The translations under genes were made by a program, and so were the position numbers. A stretch of 34,956 nt of DNA, taken from the NCBI GenBank assembly GCA_017517805.1, contig JAFWYD010000079.1, positions 1 to 34,956 of the forward strand, written 5' to 3'. The notes under the pieces were generated by a model. It had not been told where the DNA came from. It saw only the letters and a program-made list of their open reading frames with translations, and did not search any database. Source of the stretch: Akkermansia sp. (GTDB lineage: Bacteria; Verrucomicrobiota; Verrucomicrobiia; Verrucomicrobiales; Akkermansiaceae). Shown here in pieces: positions 8,175 to 16,050 of the stretch (the first letter of the stretch is position 1; each line of letters opens with the position of its first letter).

Positions 8175-10652
8175 ATGAAAAAGACATTGACGAGCCTCTG
8201 CCTGCTTCTTGGTGGCTTTGCCACCGCAAGCGATTTCTCCGCAAACGAGCATTTATGGTACACCCAGCCTGCCGGCGTACCGAACACGGCACTTCCCTGG
8301 GCTCCCCGCCCACACGCTGCCGGCAACCTGCCCGGCAAGCTCAATCGCGACACGTGGGAAAGCCAGACCCTGCCTGTCGGCAACGGTCGCATCGGCGGCA
8401 CGGTGTACGGCGGCGACCGGCTCGATTGCGTGGTGCTCAATGAAACCAGCCTGTGGTCCGGTGGCGCAAACAAGCCGGAAAACGGCGCAAACTACATATA
8501 CGGCCCCACAGCCGGCAAGGATGATTTCGGAAGCTTTCAGCCTTTTGCCAATCTCTACGTGGGCTACGTATACGGAGAAAAGACAGAAACCACCCAGTAC
8601 ACGCGCGCCCTGGACTTGAAGCGGGCGGAGGTCGTGACGAAGTTCCAACGGGGTGGCGTGCAGCACCGTCGCGGCATCTTTGCCAGCCGCCCCGATGATG
8701 TGCTGGTCTACACAGCCGAGGCAGACACCCCCGGTGCGCTGACGGCCCGGATTGCCCTGGCTCCCTACCACAATGTGGAGTATAGCCAGGAAAACGGCAA
8801 TACCATCATCATGCGTGGCACCCTGGCCAACGGCGAAATATTCGAAGGGCGCATTCTGGTACGCACCCGGGGGGGCTCCCTGCGGATTCACCCCGGCAAG
8901 CAGCACGTACACGTGAGCTACCGCGGCAAGAAAGATGCCATGGTGCCGCACATTCCCGCAGACCAGCTCCCCTATGCCGAGGTAAAGAACGCCGATTCTC
9001 TCGAAATCCTCATCAGCATGGCCACCAACTACAAGCAGAGCTATGCCGATAAGTGGGAAGGAGAAGACCCCGCACTTCGCAACAACCGAGTGCTCAGCAC
9101 CGCTGCCAGCAAGGAGATCAGCATCCTCCGGAAAGCGCACCAGAATGATTATACCGGATATTATGAGCGCATGAGCCTGGATCTGGGAACTACCCCCCAA
9201 CTTCTGGCCGACCTTCCCACCGATCTGCGCCTGCTTTCCTACCGCAGCCGCTACGGGCTGGGCAGACCGACGCTCGACCCCGACCTTGAGGAACTCATTT
9301 ACAACTACGGGCGCTATATCCTCATCTCGAGCTCCCAGCCCGGCAATCTGCCAGTCACCCTCCAGGGTATTTGGAACAACAAGGTACACGCCCCCTGGGC
9401 CTCTGATTACCACAACAACATCAATCTCCAGATGTGCTACTGGGGGGCAGAAGTTGCCAACCTGGCAGAATGCCACCAGCCGCTCATCGACTTCATTCGC
9501 AGCATGGAAGCTCCGCTGAGCGAAAGCACCCGCCAGCATTTCGGCCAGCACGTTCGCGGCTGGACCACCCGCATTTCCCAGAACCCGTGGGGCGGCGGCG
9601 GTTGGATCAAGTGGAACCCGCCGGTCAATGCCTGGTATGCCCTGCATCTCTGGGACCGCTACCTCTACTCGCAGGACAAGGAATACCTGCGCCAGGTAGC
9701 TTACCCCCTGCTCAGGAATATCTGCCATTTCTGGGAAGATGAGCTCAAGGAAATTGGGGCGCAAGGCAAGGGGCTCAAGACCCGGATAGATGAAAACTCC
9801 CCCCTGCTTGACCTCACCGCGGCCGAGCATCCCGAGCTGAACGAAATCAAGGAAGGAGCCCTGGTGTGCCCCATGGGCTGGTCCCACGAATGGGGTCCGC
9901 TGGAGGATGGCTGCGCTCACGACCAGCAGCTCATCTGGGAATTGTTCGATAACACCATACGCGCCGCCGCCATTCTGGGGGTCGATGCCGAATGGGCTGC
10001 CAGCCTGTCTGCCAAGCGCGACCGGCTGGTGGGCAACCGCATCGGGAAAGGGGGCTATCTGCAGGAATGGATTGTCGACCGCCAGACATTCCCGAACGGC
10101 AAGAGTTCGCTGGTCGGCCAGCGGCACACCTCGCACCTCATCGGCGTGTTCCCCGGCACTTCCATTTCACTGGAAAAAACCCCGGACTTTGCCAGAGCAG
10201 CCATGCGCAGCCTGGAACTGCGCGGGCTCAGCCAGGACAACCGCCGCAGCTGGACCTGGCCATGGCGCACGGCACTCTGGGCTCGCTTCCGCGAGGCCGA
10301 CAAAGCCTACAGCATGGTGCAGCACTACATCCACTACAACCTGCTGGACAACCTCTTCGGCAACCACCCGCCCATGCAGATGGATGGCACCTTCGGCATG
10401 ACCGGGGGCATGAGCGAGATGCTCATCCAGAGTCACGCCGGTGTCATTGAACTGCTCCCGGCCCTGCCCGCAGAATGGGCAAATGGCCACGTGAAAGGCA
10501 TCCGCGCCCGCGGCAACATCACCGTGGATATGGAATGGAAGGACGGAAAGGTAACGCAGTACCAGCTCCGCACCACCAGCCCGAATCCGGCGCCGGTCAC
10601 CGTCATCGTGAATGGCGAGCGCAGGCAGGTCACCCCGGTGGCGGCAGAATAA
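8175..10652 (+). CDS. Exported GH95 alpha-L-fucosidase
   Basis: An 825-aa glycoside hydrolase predicted to remove terminal alpha-1,2-linked L-fucose (inverting mechanism) outside the cytoplasm, supplying the divergent fuc operon. ATG 8175 starts a signal peptide (MKKTLTSLCLLLGGFATAS, cleavage near residue 19); the longer open frame to 8073 would bury this peptide and was rejected. GH95 catalytic motifs are present: HNNINLQMCYW (413-423; N415 and N417 match the two essential Asn of the Bifidobacterium enzyme), SHEWGP (E572) and QMDGTFG (D737). Family-typical LQGIWNN and HTSHLIGVFPG are also visible. There is no added binding module or sorting motif. It stands alone and ends at a strong terminator. 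Alpha-L-galactosidase activity is known for some GH95 members, so exact linkage preference is open. Confidence 0.92.
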   Translation: MKKTLTSLCLLLGGFATASDFSANEHLWYTQPAGVPNTALPWAPRPHAAGNLPGKLNRDTWESQTLPVGNGRIGGTVYGGDRLDCVVLNETSLWSGGANKPENGANYIYGPTAGKDDFGSFQPFANLYVGYVYGEKTETTQYTRALDLKRAEVVTKFQRGGVQHRRGIFASRPDDVLVYTAEADTPGALTARIALAPYHNVEYSQENGNTIIMRGTLANGEIFEGRILVRTRGGSLRIHPGKQHVHVSYRGKKDAMVPHIPADQLPYAEVKNADSLEILISMATNYKQSYADKWEGEDPALRNNRVLSTAASKEISILRKAHQNDYTGYYERMSLDLGTTPQLLADLPTDLRLLSYRSRYGLGRPTLDPDLEELIYNYGRYILISSSQPGNLPVTLQGIWNNKVHAPWASDYHNNINLQMCYWGAEVANLAECHQPLIDFIRSMEAPLSESTRQHFGQHVRGWTTRISQNPWGGGGWIKWNPPVNAWYALHLWDRYLYSQDKEYLRQVAYPLLRNICHFWEDELKEIGAQGKGLKTRIDENSPLLDLTAAEHPELNEIKEGALVCPMGWSHEWGPLEDGCAHDQQLIWELFDNTIRAAAILGVDAEWAASLSAKRDRLVGNRIGKGGYLQEWIVDRQTFPNGKSSLVGQRHTSHLIGVFPGTSISLEKTPDFARAAMRSLELRGLSQDNRRSWTWPWRTALWARFREADKAYSMVQHYIHYNLLDNLFGNHPPMQMDGTFGMTGGMSEMLIQSHAGVIELLPALPAEWANGHVKGIRARGNITVDMEWKDGKVTQYQLRTTSPNPAPVTVIVNGERRQVTPVAAE

Positions 10653-10677
10653 GCGCCGGCAATCCCCCCGCTTCCAT

Positions 10678-10717
10678 GAAAGCATGTGGCCCGCTGCGCC
10701 ACATGCTTTCATTATTT
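10678..10717 (+). terminator. Intrinsic terminator after the GH95 gene
   Basis: Perfect 13-bp stem GAAAGCATGTGGC (10678-10690) with its complement at 10698-10710, a 7-nt loop, then ATTATTT. It begins 25 bp after the GH95 stop codon. Confidence 0.85.
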
Positions 10718-10725
10718 GGAACCTC

Positions 10726-10790
10726 AAAAACTCACTAAATTGGAATTTGCTGGTTAGTTTTGAGTTTTTAGAAGTCCCTATTTTGGAATT
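10726..10790. promoter_or_regulatory. Candidate operator region upstream of fucU
   Basis: AAAAACTCA (10726-10734) and TGAGTTTTT (10761-10769) form a 9-bp inverted repeat with a nested CTAA/TTAG pair. TTGGAATT occurs twice (10740-10747 and 10783-10790), 43 nt apart, about four helical turns; the second copy touches the fucU -35 box. This could bind a regulator, but none is assigned. Confidence 0.35.
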
Positions 10791-10817
10791 GACTCACGCA
10801 TGCGCGTGTGGCAAGAT
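10789..10817 (+). promoter_or_regulatory. Predicted leaderless promoter of fucU-queD
   Basis: TTGACT (10789-10794), a 17-nt spacer and CAAGAT (10812-10817) lie 9 nt before ATG 10827. The -35 box is good and the -10 box weak, which suits an activated promoter. Confidence 0.45.
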
Positions 10818-10826
10818 AGCGGCGTT

Positions 10827-11249
10827 ATGTTAAAAGGAATTTCCCCGGTTGTATCCCCCACCCTGCTTAAAATCCTGGCCGAGATGGGTCATGGCGATGA
10901 AATCGTCATTTCCGATGCCCACTTCCCGGCTCACACCTTCTGCAACACCGTGGTGCGTGCTGATGGTCTGGGTGCAGATGCTCTCTTAAAAGGCATCATC
11001 CCCCTGTTTGAGCTGGATAGTTATGCCACACCGGTCATCATGATGGAAGCCGTACCTGGCGACACGCTCGATCCCAGCGTGGAGGCCAAGTACCGCGCCG
11101 CCATGGGCTACGACGGCACCATCGAGCGCGTGGAACGCTATGCTTTCTACGAACGCGCCAAACAGGCCTACGCCTGCGTCATTTCCGGCGAAACAGCCAA
11201 GTACGGCAATATCATCCTCAAGAAGGGTGTGACTCCCATCTGCGACTGA
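10827..11249 (+). CDS. fucU: L-fucose mutarotase
   Basis: A 140-aa RbsD/FucU-family protein that interconverts the alpha and beta anomers of L-fucose, feeding the isomerase with the form it needs. The sequence follows FucU along its length: [31 protein letters not shown] (the His after SDA is the usual catalytic residue), [13 protein letters not shown] and a C-terminal [10 protein letters not shown]. The frame is open to an ATG at 10800, but that start would lie inside the promoter; ATG 10827 gives the family N-terminus. It is not in the fucPIKA operon but 2.8 kb away. Its TGA overlaps the ATG of queD by one base. Confidence 0.92.
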   Translation: MLKGISPVVSPTLLKILAEMGHGDEIVISDAHFPAHTFCNTVVRADGLGADALLKGIIPLFELDSYATPVIMMEAVPGDTLDPSVEAKYRAAMGYDGTIERVERYAFYERAKQAYACVISGETAKYGNIILKKGVTPICD

Positions 11250-11698
11250 TGTACCGCATCTGCAAAAGCATCGAACTGGAAAGCGGCCACCTGCTCTCCA
11301 AGCACCCCGGCAACTGCCAGTTCCCGCACGGCCACACCCGCAGCGTGGAGCTGGTCTTTGCAGCCGAGACTCTGGATGACCACGAGATGGTGATGGATTT
11401 CAAGGCCATCAAGGAGATGATGGGGGATTTCCTGGAACAGTTCGACCACGCGCTCTGCATGAATGCAGCTGACCCGAATTTTGCCAGATTCCGCGAAATA
11501 TACGGCGACCGCATCATCCCCTTTGACCAGGGGGACCCCACGAGCGAGGCCATGGCCCGCGTGGTGTTCGATCACACCGCAGCCGCTCTCAAACGAGCCC
11601 AGGCGGGCCACTGCTCCTTCCCCGTGCGCCCGTGCGTGCGTCTTGAGCGCGTGCGCGTCTGGGAGACAAGCAGCAGCTGGGCGGAATACCAGGAATAA
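11249..11698 (+). CDS. queD: 6-carboxytetrahydropterin synthase family protein (QueD/PTPS)
   Basis: A 149-aa enzyme predicted to convert 7,8-dihydroneopterin triphosphate to 6-carboxy-5,6,7,8-tetrahydropterin in queuosine/7-deazaguanine synthesis. Zinc ligands are H14 (SGHLL), H27 and H29; the motif C23-x3-HGH carries the catalytic Cys. FDHALCMN and PTSE are further family motifs. The start ATG overlaps the fucU stop (TGATG), implying translational coupling. No other queuosine gene is nearby, so the link to fucU may be only positional. A 6-pyruvoyl-tetrahydropterin synthase role cannot be excluded from sequence alone. Confidence 0.88.
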   Translation: MYRICKSIELESGHLLSKHPGNCQFPHGHTRSVELVFAAETLDDHEMVMDFKAIKEMMGDFLEQFDHALCMNAADPNFARFREIYGDRIIPFDQGDPTSEAMARVVFDHTAAALKRAQAGHCSFPVRPCVRLERVRVWETSSSWAEYQE

Positions 11699-11767
11699 TG
11701 CAAACTTTCAGAACACTAAACGCAGAATAAAAAGCGAGGTTGCGGCTTCTTGCCGCTCCTGGTAAAG

Positions 11768-11800
11768 AAAAAGCTCTGAGAATCCCCTCAGAGCTTTTTT
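11768..11800. terminator. Bidirectional terminator between queD and tmk
   Basis: AAAAAGCTCTGAG (11768-11780) pairs perfectly with its complement (11787-11799) over 13 bp around a 6-nt loop. T-runs end both strands, so it can serve convergent queD and tmk. Confidence 0.88.
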
Positions 11801-11838
11801 ACATTCCCCTGCGCGCAGCGCAGCAAATTTCAAAACTT

Positions 11839-11866
11839 AATCACTATTCATTATTCACTAATCACT
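11839..11866 (-). repeat. GATTAGT-type heptanucleotide repeat after tmk
   Basis: Four 7-base units (AATCACT, ATTCATT, ATTCACT, AATCACT on the plus strand) lie 2 bp after the tmk stop. Read on the minus strand and rephased they are GATTAGT, GAATAAT, GAATAGT, the same family as in the fucK-fucA gap. Confidence 0.6.
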
Positions 11867-11868
11867 CC

Positions 11869-12486
11869 TCAGATGCCCAGTTCTTCAAGGATGATTTCGC
11901 GAATCTGGGCATGCACTTCCTCTATGGTTCCATCGGCTTCCACGCGGTGCAGCCACGGCATTTCCATGGAGGAATAGATGGCGGCGCAATCGCTGAGGAA
12001 TTTTTCATTTTCGAAAGCATCCTGACCGTTGCCGCGGGCGTGCATGCGCTCCTGCGAGAGTTCAATCGGAATATCAAGCCACAACGCGACATCCGGCACG
12101 GTGGCAAAGGCTTCATTCCACTCGCGGATTTCCTCGACATTGGCACCGCTGGCCCCCTGGTAGGCCATCATGGAAAGATAGTAGCGATCCAGCAGCACCC
12201 ATTTGCCAGCCTGGAGGGAGGGTTCTATCACTTCGCGCACGTGCTCGCGGCGGTCCTGCAACAGGCAGGCTATCTCCTCCTCAATCGAAAGGCGGTCACC
12301 AGCCATGGCAGCTTCACGCACCCGCATGCCCCAGGGGCCACGGGTCGGTTCAAACCCGGTCACCACCTCGATACCACGAGCACGCAGATAGCGGGCCAAC
12401 AATTCCACTTGCGTTGACTTGCCCGTGCCGTCGATGCCTTCAAATACAATCAATGAACCTCTTAGGTGAGGAGAATCAGCTTCCAT
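11869..12486 (-). CDS. tmk: Thymidylate kinase
   Basis: A 205-aa enzyme phosphorylating dTMP to dTDP with ATP. P-loop GIDGTGKS (17-24), FEPTRGPWG for the dTMP site, DRYYLSMMAYQG (DRY motif) and the C-terminal Arg-containing lid region are visible. The reading frame extends far upstream, but most of that overlaps the divergent glycosyltransferase. ATG 12486 is favoured because TATGGT lies 10 nt upstream, with TTGCAG 17 nt further; an ATG at 12501 would fall inside that -10 box. Monocistronic, ended by heptad repeats and a bidirectional terminator. Confidence 0.93.
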   Translation of the reverse strand: MEADSPHLRGSLIVFEGIDGTGKSTQVELLARYLRARGIEVVTGFEPTRGPWGMRVREAAMAGDRLSIEEEIACLLQDRREHVREVIEPSLQAGKWVLLDRYYLSMMAYQGASGANVEEIREWNEAFATVPDVALWLDIPIELSQERMHARGNGQDAFENEKFLSDCAAIYSSMEMPWLHRVEADGTIEEVHAQIREIILEELGI

Positions 12487-12496
12487 AGCGGAGCTG

Positions 12497-12525
12497 ACCA
12501 TAGCACAGCCCCCACGGCGCTGCAA
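12497..12525 (-). promoter_or_regulatory. Predicted leaderless promoter of tmk
   Basis: On the minus strand TTGCAG (12525-12520), a 17-nt spacer and TATGGT (12502-12497) stand 10 nt before ATG 12486. Confidence 0.5.
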
Positions 12526-12589
12526 GCCCAAAGTTCGGTATTGCCAGATAAATAAGCCGAATTTGTCACTAACATAACATGATTTTGCC

Positions 12590-12618
12590 TTGCCAAGCCC
12601 TGTTTCAGCTGCCATAAT
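12590..12618 (+). promoter_or_regulatory. Predicted leaderless promoter of the GT2 gene
   Basis: TTGCCA (12590-12595), a 17-nt spacer and CATAAT (12613-12618) precede GTG 12626 by 7 nt. It is divergent from the tmk promoter. Confidence 0.5.
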
Positions 12619-12625
12619 ACAGAAC

Positions 12626-13570
12626 GTGCCTTTCATCTGCGCCATATTCACCCACTTCAACAGCAAGGAGCGGACTCTCACCTGCCTCAGCCGGCTGGCG
12701 CAGCAGACCCGACGCCCGGAGCGCATCGTCATCATCAACAACGGAAGCGCCAGCGATGACACCTTGCCCGCCGCCAGAAAGTACGCAGAAGAAACATTCG
12801 CTGCCGATACACTGCATATTCTGCAGATGGAGACGAACCTCGGGAACGCAGGCGGATGCGCTCGCGGTCTTGAGTATGCATTTGAAACCCTCAAGGCCGA
12901 CTTCACCTGGGTACTTGATGACGACTCCTGGCCACGCCCCCACACTCTGGAGCGGCTGATTGCCGCACCCGCAGACGAAACGACAGTGCGAGTCTGTGCC
13001 GTGGTAGACCCCAGCAAAGGCGATGAACTGAGCTGGCCACTCACCATTGCAGACACCAGACCAGGCACCTGGAAAAACATCATCTCCCGCCAAGAGCTTC
13101 CGGAAGGCAACCACATACCCAGCCGGGGCGGCTGGCTGGGAGCGCTGTACCCGCGCAGCTCGTGGCAGAAAGCCGGGCTGCCCACGGAGAATCTGTTCAT
13201 CCGCGGCGAAGATGAAGAATACCCCTGGAAAATCAGGCAGGCAGGATACGAGTTCATCACCGTTCTGGATTCGGAACTCGAGCATCCCTCCTCACCCCAC
13301 CCCCTGATTCACTACCGCTTTGCCAGTCGCTCGTTCTTCTACGAGCCCGGCCTTGCCGAATCCCGCCAATACTACAAGAGCCGCAACTGGGCATGGCTGC
13401 AGCGGCTGCGCTTCCCGCGCAACTACCCCAAGCGTCTTTTAGCCTGCGGGTTCTACATCATCCTTTCCATCAACGCCATGCTGAGCTGCAACGAACTCAG
13501 CATCAAGAGAATCTACACACTATTCCGAGCCCTGCACAACGGTTTCTACGGCAAGCTCCGCCCGTATTGA
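12626..13570 (+). CDS. GT2-family glycosyltransferase (GlfT2/rhamnosyltransferase-like)
   Basis: A 314-aa cytoplasmic or membrane-associated GT-A glycosyltransferase. The N-terminal Rossmann part has TCLSRLAQQTRRPERIVIINNG; NLGNAGGCARGLEYA and the metal-binding VLDDDSWP follow, and GEDEEYPWKIRQAGY holds the probable base and acceptor region. This layout is typical of galactofuranosyl/rhamnosyl transferases. A hydrophobic segment near residues 268-285 (LLACGFYIILSINAMLS) may touch the membrane. Start GTG 12626 fits both the family N-terminus (FICAIFTHFN) and the promoter; the earlier in-frame start at 12590 falls in the -35 box. No polysaccharide cluster surrounds it, so donor and acceptor are unknown. 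Confidence 0.8.
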   Translation: MPFICAIFTHFNSKERTLTCLSRLAQQTRRPERIVIINNGSASDDTLPAARKYAEETFAADTLHILQMETNLGNAGGCARGLEYAFETLKADFTWVLDDDSWPRPHTLERLIAAPADETTVRVCAVVDPSKGDELSWPLTIADTRPGTWKNIISRQELPEGNHIPSRGGWLGALYPRSSWQKAGLPTENLFIRGEDEEYPWKIRQAGYEFITVLDSELEHPSSPHPLIHYRFASRSFFYEPGLAESRQYYKSRNWAWLQRLRFPRNYPKRLLACGFYIILSINAMLSCNELSIKRIYTLFRALHNGFYGKLRPY

Positions 13571-13603
13571 CCTGCAAAAATTGCCCACAATCGCAAATTT
13601 GTC

Positions 13604-13631
13604 TTTACAAACGGAGAAATGTGGATATAAT
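13604..13631 (+). promoter_or_regulatory. Predicted promoter of rpmJ
   Basis: TTTACA (13604-13609), a 16-nt spacer and consensus TATAAT (13626-13631). The leader to ATG 13689 is about 50 nt, one of few clear leaders in the window, without a Shine-Dalgarno. Confidence 0.65.
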
Positions 13632-13688
13632 CTGCGTCCCGACGCATAAGCTTCTTTTAGAAAAACACAACCATATCACCAAAAAATC

Positions 13689-13853
13689 ATGAAAGTTCTT
13701 TCCTCACTCGCCTCCATGAAGCGCCGTCACGCTGATTGCCAGATTGTGAAGCGCAAGGGCACGCTCTACGTGATCTGCAAGAGCAACCCGAAGTTCAAGG
13801 CTCGTCAGGGCACGACGGCCGGTACCCGCCTGAGCAAGAAGGGCGTGAAGTAA
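13689..13853 (+). CDS. rpmJ: Ribosomal protein bL36, zinc-free type
   Basis: A 54-aa protein beginning [20 protein letters not shown] and continuing with [15 protein letters not shown], the pattern of the C-minus form of bL36 found in many bacteria. The four zinc-ligand positions hold H14, C17, C30 and F36 instead of Cys-Cys-Cys-His, so zinc binding is probably lost. A basic 14-residue C-terminal tail ([14 protein letters not shown]) exceeds the usual length of about 38-41 aa. It has its own consensus promoter and ends at a strong terminator, outside any ribosomal-protein operon. Confidence 0.92.
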   Translation: MKVLSSLASMKRRHADCQIVKRKGTLYVICKSNPKFKARQGTTAGTRLSKKGVK

Positions 13854-13901
13854 ATCTTACCCCCATTCCCTGCTTACGTCGGGGAAATTCCAACCAGAGA
13901 G

Positions 13902-13932
13902 AAGACCGGTGCAGATGACTCCGGTCTTTTTT
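13902..13932 (+). terminator. Intrinsic terminator after rpmJ
   Basis: AAGACCGG (13902-13909) pairs with CCGGTCTT (13921-13928) across an 11-nt loop and runs into six T. It ends 14 bp before metX, so metX may rely on readthrough or a promoter I could not identify. Confidence 0.8.
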
Positions 13933-13946
13933 CGTGCATCAGGACT

Positions 13947-15077
13947 ATGAGCCAGAACATCCGCACCCAGATTTTCCACATTGGCGATTTCACCTTCGAC
14001 ACCGGCGAAACCCTGCCGGGCATCGAGCTTGCCTACGAAACCTACGGGCAGCTGAATGCAGATAAGAGCAATGCCATACTGCTCTTCCACGCCCTTACTG
14101 GCAGCCACCATGCACATGGATACAACGATGACCTGCCAGAGGCAGGCACCTTCTGGCAGCCGGAAAATTATGAAGGATGGTGGGACCGCATGCTTGGCCC
14201 GGGTAAACCGCTCGACACGGAGAAATACTTTATCATCTGCATCAACTACCTGGGCAGTTGCTACGGCAGCAGCGGTCCGACCTCCCTTGCGCCGGATGGC
14301 GAGCCCTGGGGCAGCAGGTTCCCGCTGGTCAATGCCAATGACCAGGCGCACGCCCAGATTCAGCTGATGGACCATTTCGGGATTGAGAGATTCTCCATGG
14401 TAGCCCCCAGCCTGGGCGGCATGCTCTCGTTGTCCCTGGCAGCCTTCTACCCGGAGCGCATCAAGAATATCATCATCATCGGCGCAGGCTACAAACCCAG
14501 CATCGAGCACAAGCTCGACGGCTTCGAACAGATACTGGCCGTAGAGCTCGACCCGGATTACCAGGAAGGGCGCTACCCGCTGAGCCGCCCGCCCAAACGC
14601 GGACTTGCGCTGGCCCGCATGATATCGCACAAGCTCTTTGTCTACCAGCGCGGGCTGGAAAAACGCGCCCGCAAGGGCGTATGCGACCGCAAGGGGATGC
14701 TCACCTGGTACTCCCCCCAGCGCAACACGGAAAGCTACATGCTGCACCAAGGCACCAAATTTGCCAAGCGATTCGATGCCAACGCCTACATCCGCATCAT
14801 CAACATGTGGGCAGGTTACGACCTGGCCGCATTCACCGGCAAACGCACGGCCGATGAAGTCTTCCGCATCTACGCAGCGCACGGCATCCGCTTCATGCTC
14901 TTTTCCATAGACACGGACTGCTGTTTCACAGCGCGCGACATCTCCTGCTTCCACCGCAAGCTGCTGCGCAACGGTGTCGATTCGCGCTACAAATGCATCA
15001 AGTCGAAGAAAGGCCACGACTCCTTCCTCCTGGAACCAGAGCTGTACGAAGACGATATCAAGGCCTACCTACAATAA
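13947..15077 (+). CDS. metX: Homoserine O-acetyltransferase family protein (MetX-type alpha/beta hydrolase)
   Basis: A 376-aa enzyme predicted to acylate L-homoserine (acetyl- or succinyl-CoA donor) in methionine synthesis. MetX landmarks are HALTGSHH (48-55), GWWDRMLGPGKPLDT (77-91), NYLGSCYGSSGPTS, RFPLVNANDQAHAQ and LDPDY. The catalytic triad is S155, D324 and H357 (KKGHDSF). The nucleophile elbow reads APSLGGM rather than the common GGSMGGM, so it is a divergent member and donor choice is uncertain. The start directly after the rpmJ terminator has AGGA 2 nt upstream, too close for normal SD spacing. Transcription ends at a strong hairpin. Confidence 0.87.
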   Translation: MSQNIRTQIFHIGDFTFDTGETLPGIELAYETYGQLNADKSNAILLFHALTGSHHAHGYNDDLPEAGTFWQPENYEGWWDRMLGPGKPLDTEKYFIICINYLGSCYGSSGPTSLAPDGEPWGSRFPLVNANDQAHAQIQLMDHFGIERFSMVAPSLGGMLSLSLAAFYPERIKNIIIIGAGYKPSIEHKLDGFEQILAVELDPDYQEGRYPLSRPPKRGLALARMISHKLFVYQRGLEKRARKGVCDRKGMLTWYSPQRNTESYMLHQGTKFAKRFDANAYIRIINMWAGYDLAAFTGKRTADEVFRIYAAHGIRFMLFSIDTDCCFTARDISCFHRKLLRNGVDSRYKCIKSKKGHDSFLLEPELYEDDIKAYLQ

Positions 15078-15094
15078 AAGCTGCGTTTTCAAGC

Positions 15095-15123
15095 GCCCTG
15101 CCCCGCATGGCAGGGCTTTTTTT
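15095..15123 (+). terminator. Intrinsic terminator after metX
   Basis: GCCCTGCC (15095-15102) and GGCAGGGC (15109-15116) form a perfect 8-bp stem with a 6-nt loop, followed by seven T. Confidence 0.92.
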
Positions 15124-15145
15124 GGCCGCAACATCAATTTGCAGC

Positions 15146-15174
15146 TTGCCACGGCAAGCTCAGCATGCTATAAA
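15146..15174 (+). promoter_or_regulatory. Predicted promoter of the pseudopilin gene
   Basis: TTGCCA (15146-15151), a 17-nt spacer and TATAAA (15169-15174). The leader to ATG 15204 is about 22 nt and lacks a Shine-Dalgarno. Confidence 0.6.
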
Positions 15175-15203
15175 TAAAACGTCCGTAAATTCTATCTATT
15201 ACC

Positions 15204-15962
15204 ATGAAAGTACCTGCACTCAAAAAGACCAAGGGTTTCACCCTTATCGAACTTATGGTGGTGATTGCCATTCTGGCAGCCCTCGCCTCCATTGGTTATG
15301 GCCCCATCATTGACCACATGAATGACGGTGACCGCCAGAAGGCCAGCTCCAACCTGAAATCCCTGCACACGGTGCTGCAAGGTTTCAAGACTGACAACGG
15401 CAGCTACCCCAGCGACAGCACGGCTGAGCGTCTGCAGGAGGAGAAGCCGGAGCTCAACTTCGGCTCCCTGACCGGAGACTCCTCCAACGCCTACTTCCGC
15501 CAGATTTACTACACCCCCTCCAATGTCTCTGAAAAGCCCTTCTTCGCCAAGGTGAACTGCAATGGCCTCAACGTGATTAAGGAAGGCGACGAAAAGCTGG
15601 CCAACGGCAGCGCCCTTTCCCGCGGCGAGAACGCCATGGCCTACGTGATGCGCAAGAACTCTGAAGATGCCAATGTGAAGGACGGTGTCTCCAAGTCGAA
15701 CGCCCCGCTGGCCATTTGCGGCATCTACCCCTCTGATACCCCCTACTCGGGCGACCAGGTAGCCTTCGATGCCACCTCCTTCCGCGGGCACGCCTTCGTG
15801 CTTTCCTGCGACGGCTCCGTCAAGGACATTGAGCGCGAGCTCGAAGAAGATGAAAACAACGATGAAAAGTGCATCCTGCCCGGCGGCAAGAGCCTCTTCC
15901 CCGAAAGCAAGCGCGGCAAGTCCACGGCCGATGGCTACTATGTACTCAGCCCGGAGAAGTAA
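15204..15962 (+). CDS. Type II secretion/type IV pilin-like pseudopilin
   Basis: A 252-aa protein with a class III prepilin leader: KTKG|FTLIELMVVIAILAALASI, cleavage between G11 and F12, with the conserved Glu at mature position 5 (E16). After the N-terminal helix (to about residue 33) the globular region shares the heptad-like pattern NLKSLHTVLQGFKTDNGSYP seen in GspG-type pseudopilins. An acidic loop (ELEEDENNDEK) lies near the C-terminus. A prepilin peptidase and assembly ATPase would be encoded elsewhere. It is a single-gene unit with its own promoter and terminator, as is common for dispersed pilin-like genes in Verrucomicrobiota. Function (secretion versus adhesion) cannot be told. Confidence 0.85.
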   Translation: MKVPALKKTKGFTLIELMVVIAILAALASIGYGPIIDHMNDGDRQKASSNLKSLHTVLQGFKTDNGSYPSDSTAERLQEEKPELNFGSLTGDSSNAYFRQIYYTPSNVSEKPFFAKVNCNGLNVIKEGDEKLANGSALSRGENAMAYVMRKNSEDANVKDGVSKSNAPLAICGIYPSDTPYSGDQVAFDATSFRGHAFVLSCDGSVKDIERELEEDENNDEKCILPGGKSLFPESKRGKSTADGYYVLSPEK

Positions 15963-15992
15963 AACTCCTGGCTCCTGATAAACAAATCACTA

Positions 15993-16028
15993 AAAATCCC
16001 GCGCTCGTGACCCGAGCGCGGGATTTTT
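15993..16028. terminator. Bidirectional terminator between pseudopilin and ispH
   Basis: AAAATCCCGCGCTCG (15993-16007) pairs with its complement (16013-16027) over 15 bp around a 5-nt loop. T-runs are present on both strands between convergent genes. Confidence 0.93.
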
Positions 16029-16050
16029 TACATGAAATATAACACAGGGA

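Noticed and set aside
8253..10136. 627-codon minus-strand frame opposite the GH95 gene
   Set aside because: Antisense shadow; the GH95 frame has a signal peptide and catalytic motifs.
12502..13260. N-terminal extension of tmk up to 13260
   Set aside because: It would add about 250 residues antisense to the glycosyltransferase; the P-loop is at its normal place when starting at 12486, next to a good promoter.
13854..13946. SAM or other methionine riboswitch before metX
   Set aside because: The 93-bp gap holds only the rpmJ terminator; no conserved riboswitch core could be drawn.
13857..15017. 386-codon minus-strand frame opposite metX
   Set aside because: It overlaps the rpmJ terminator and has no family features; metX motifs are intact on the plus strand.
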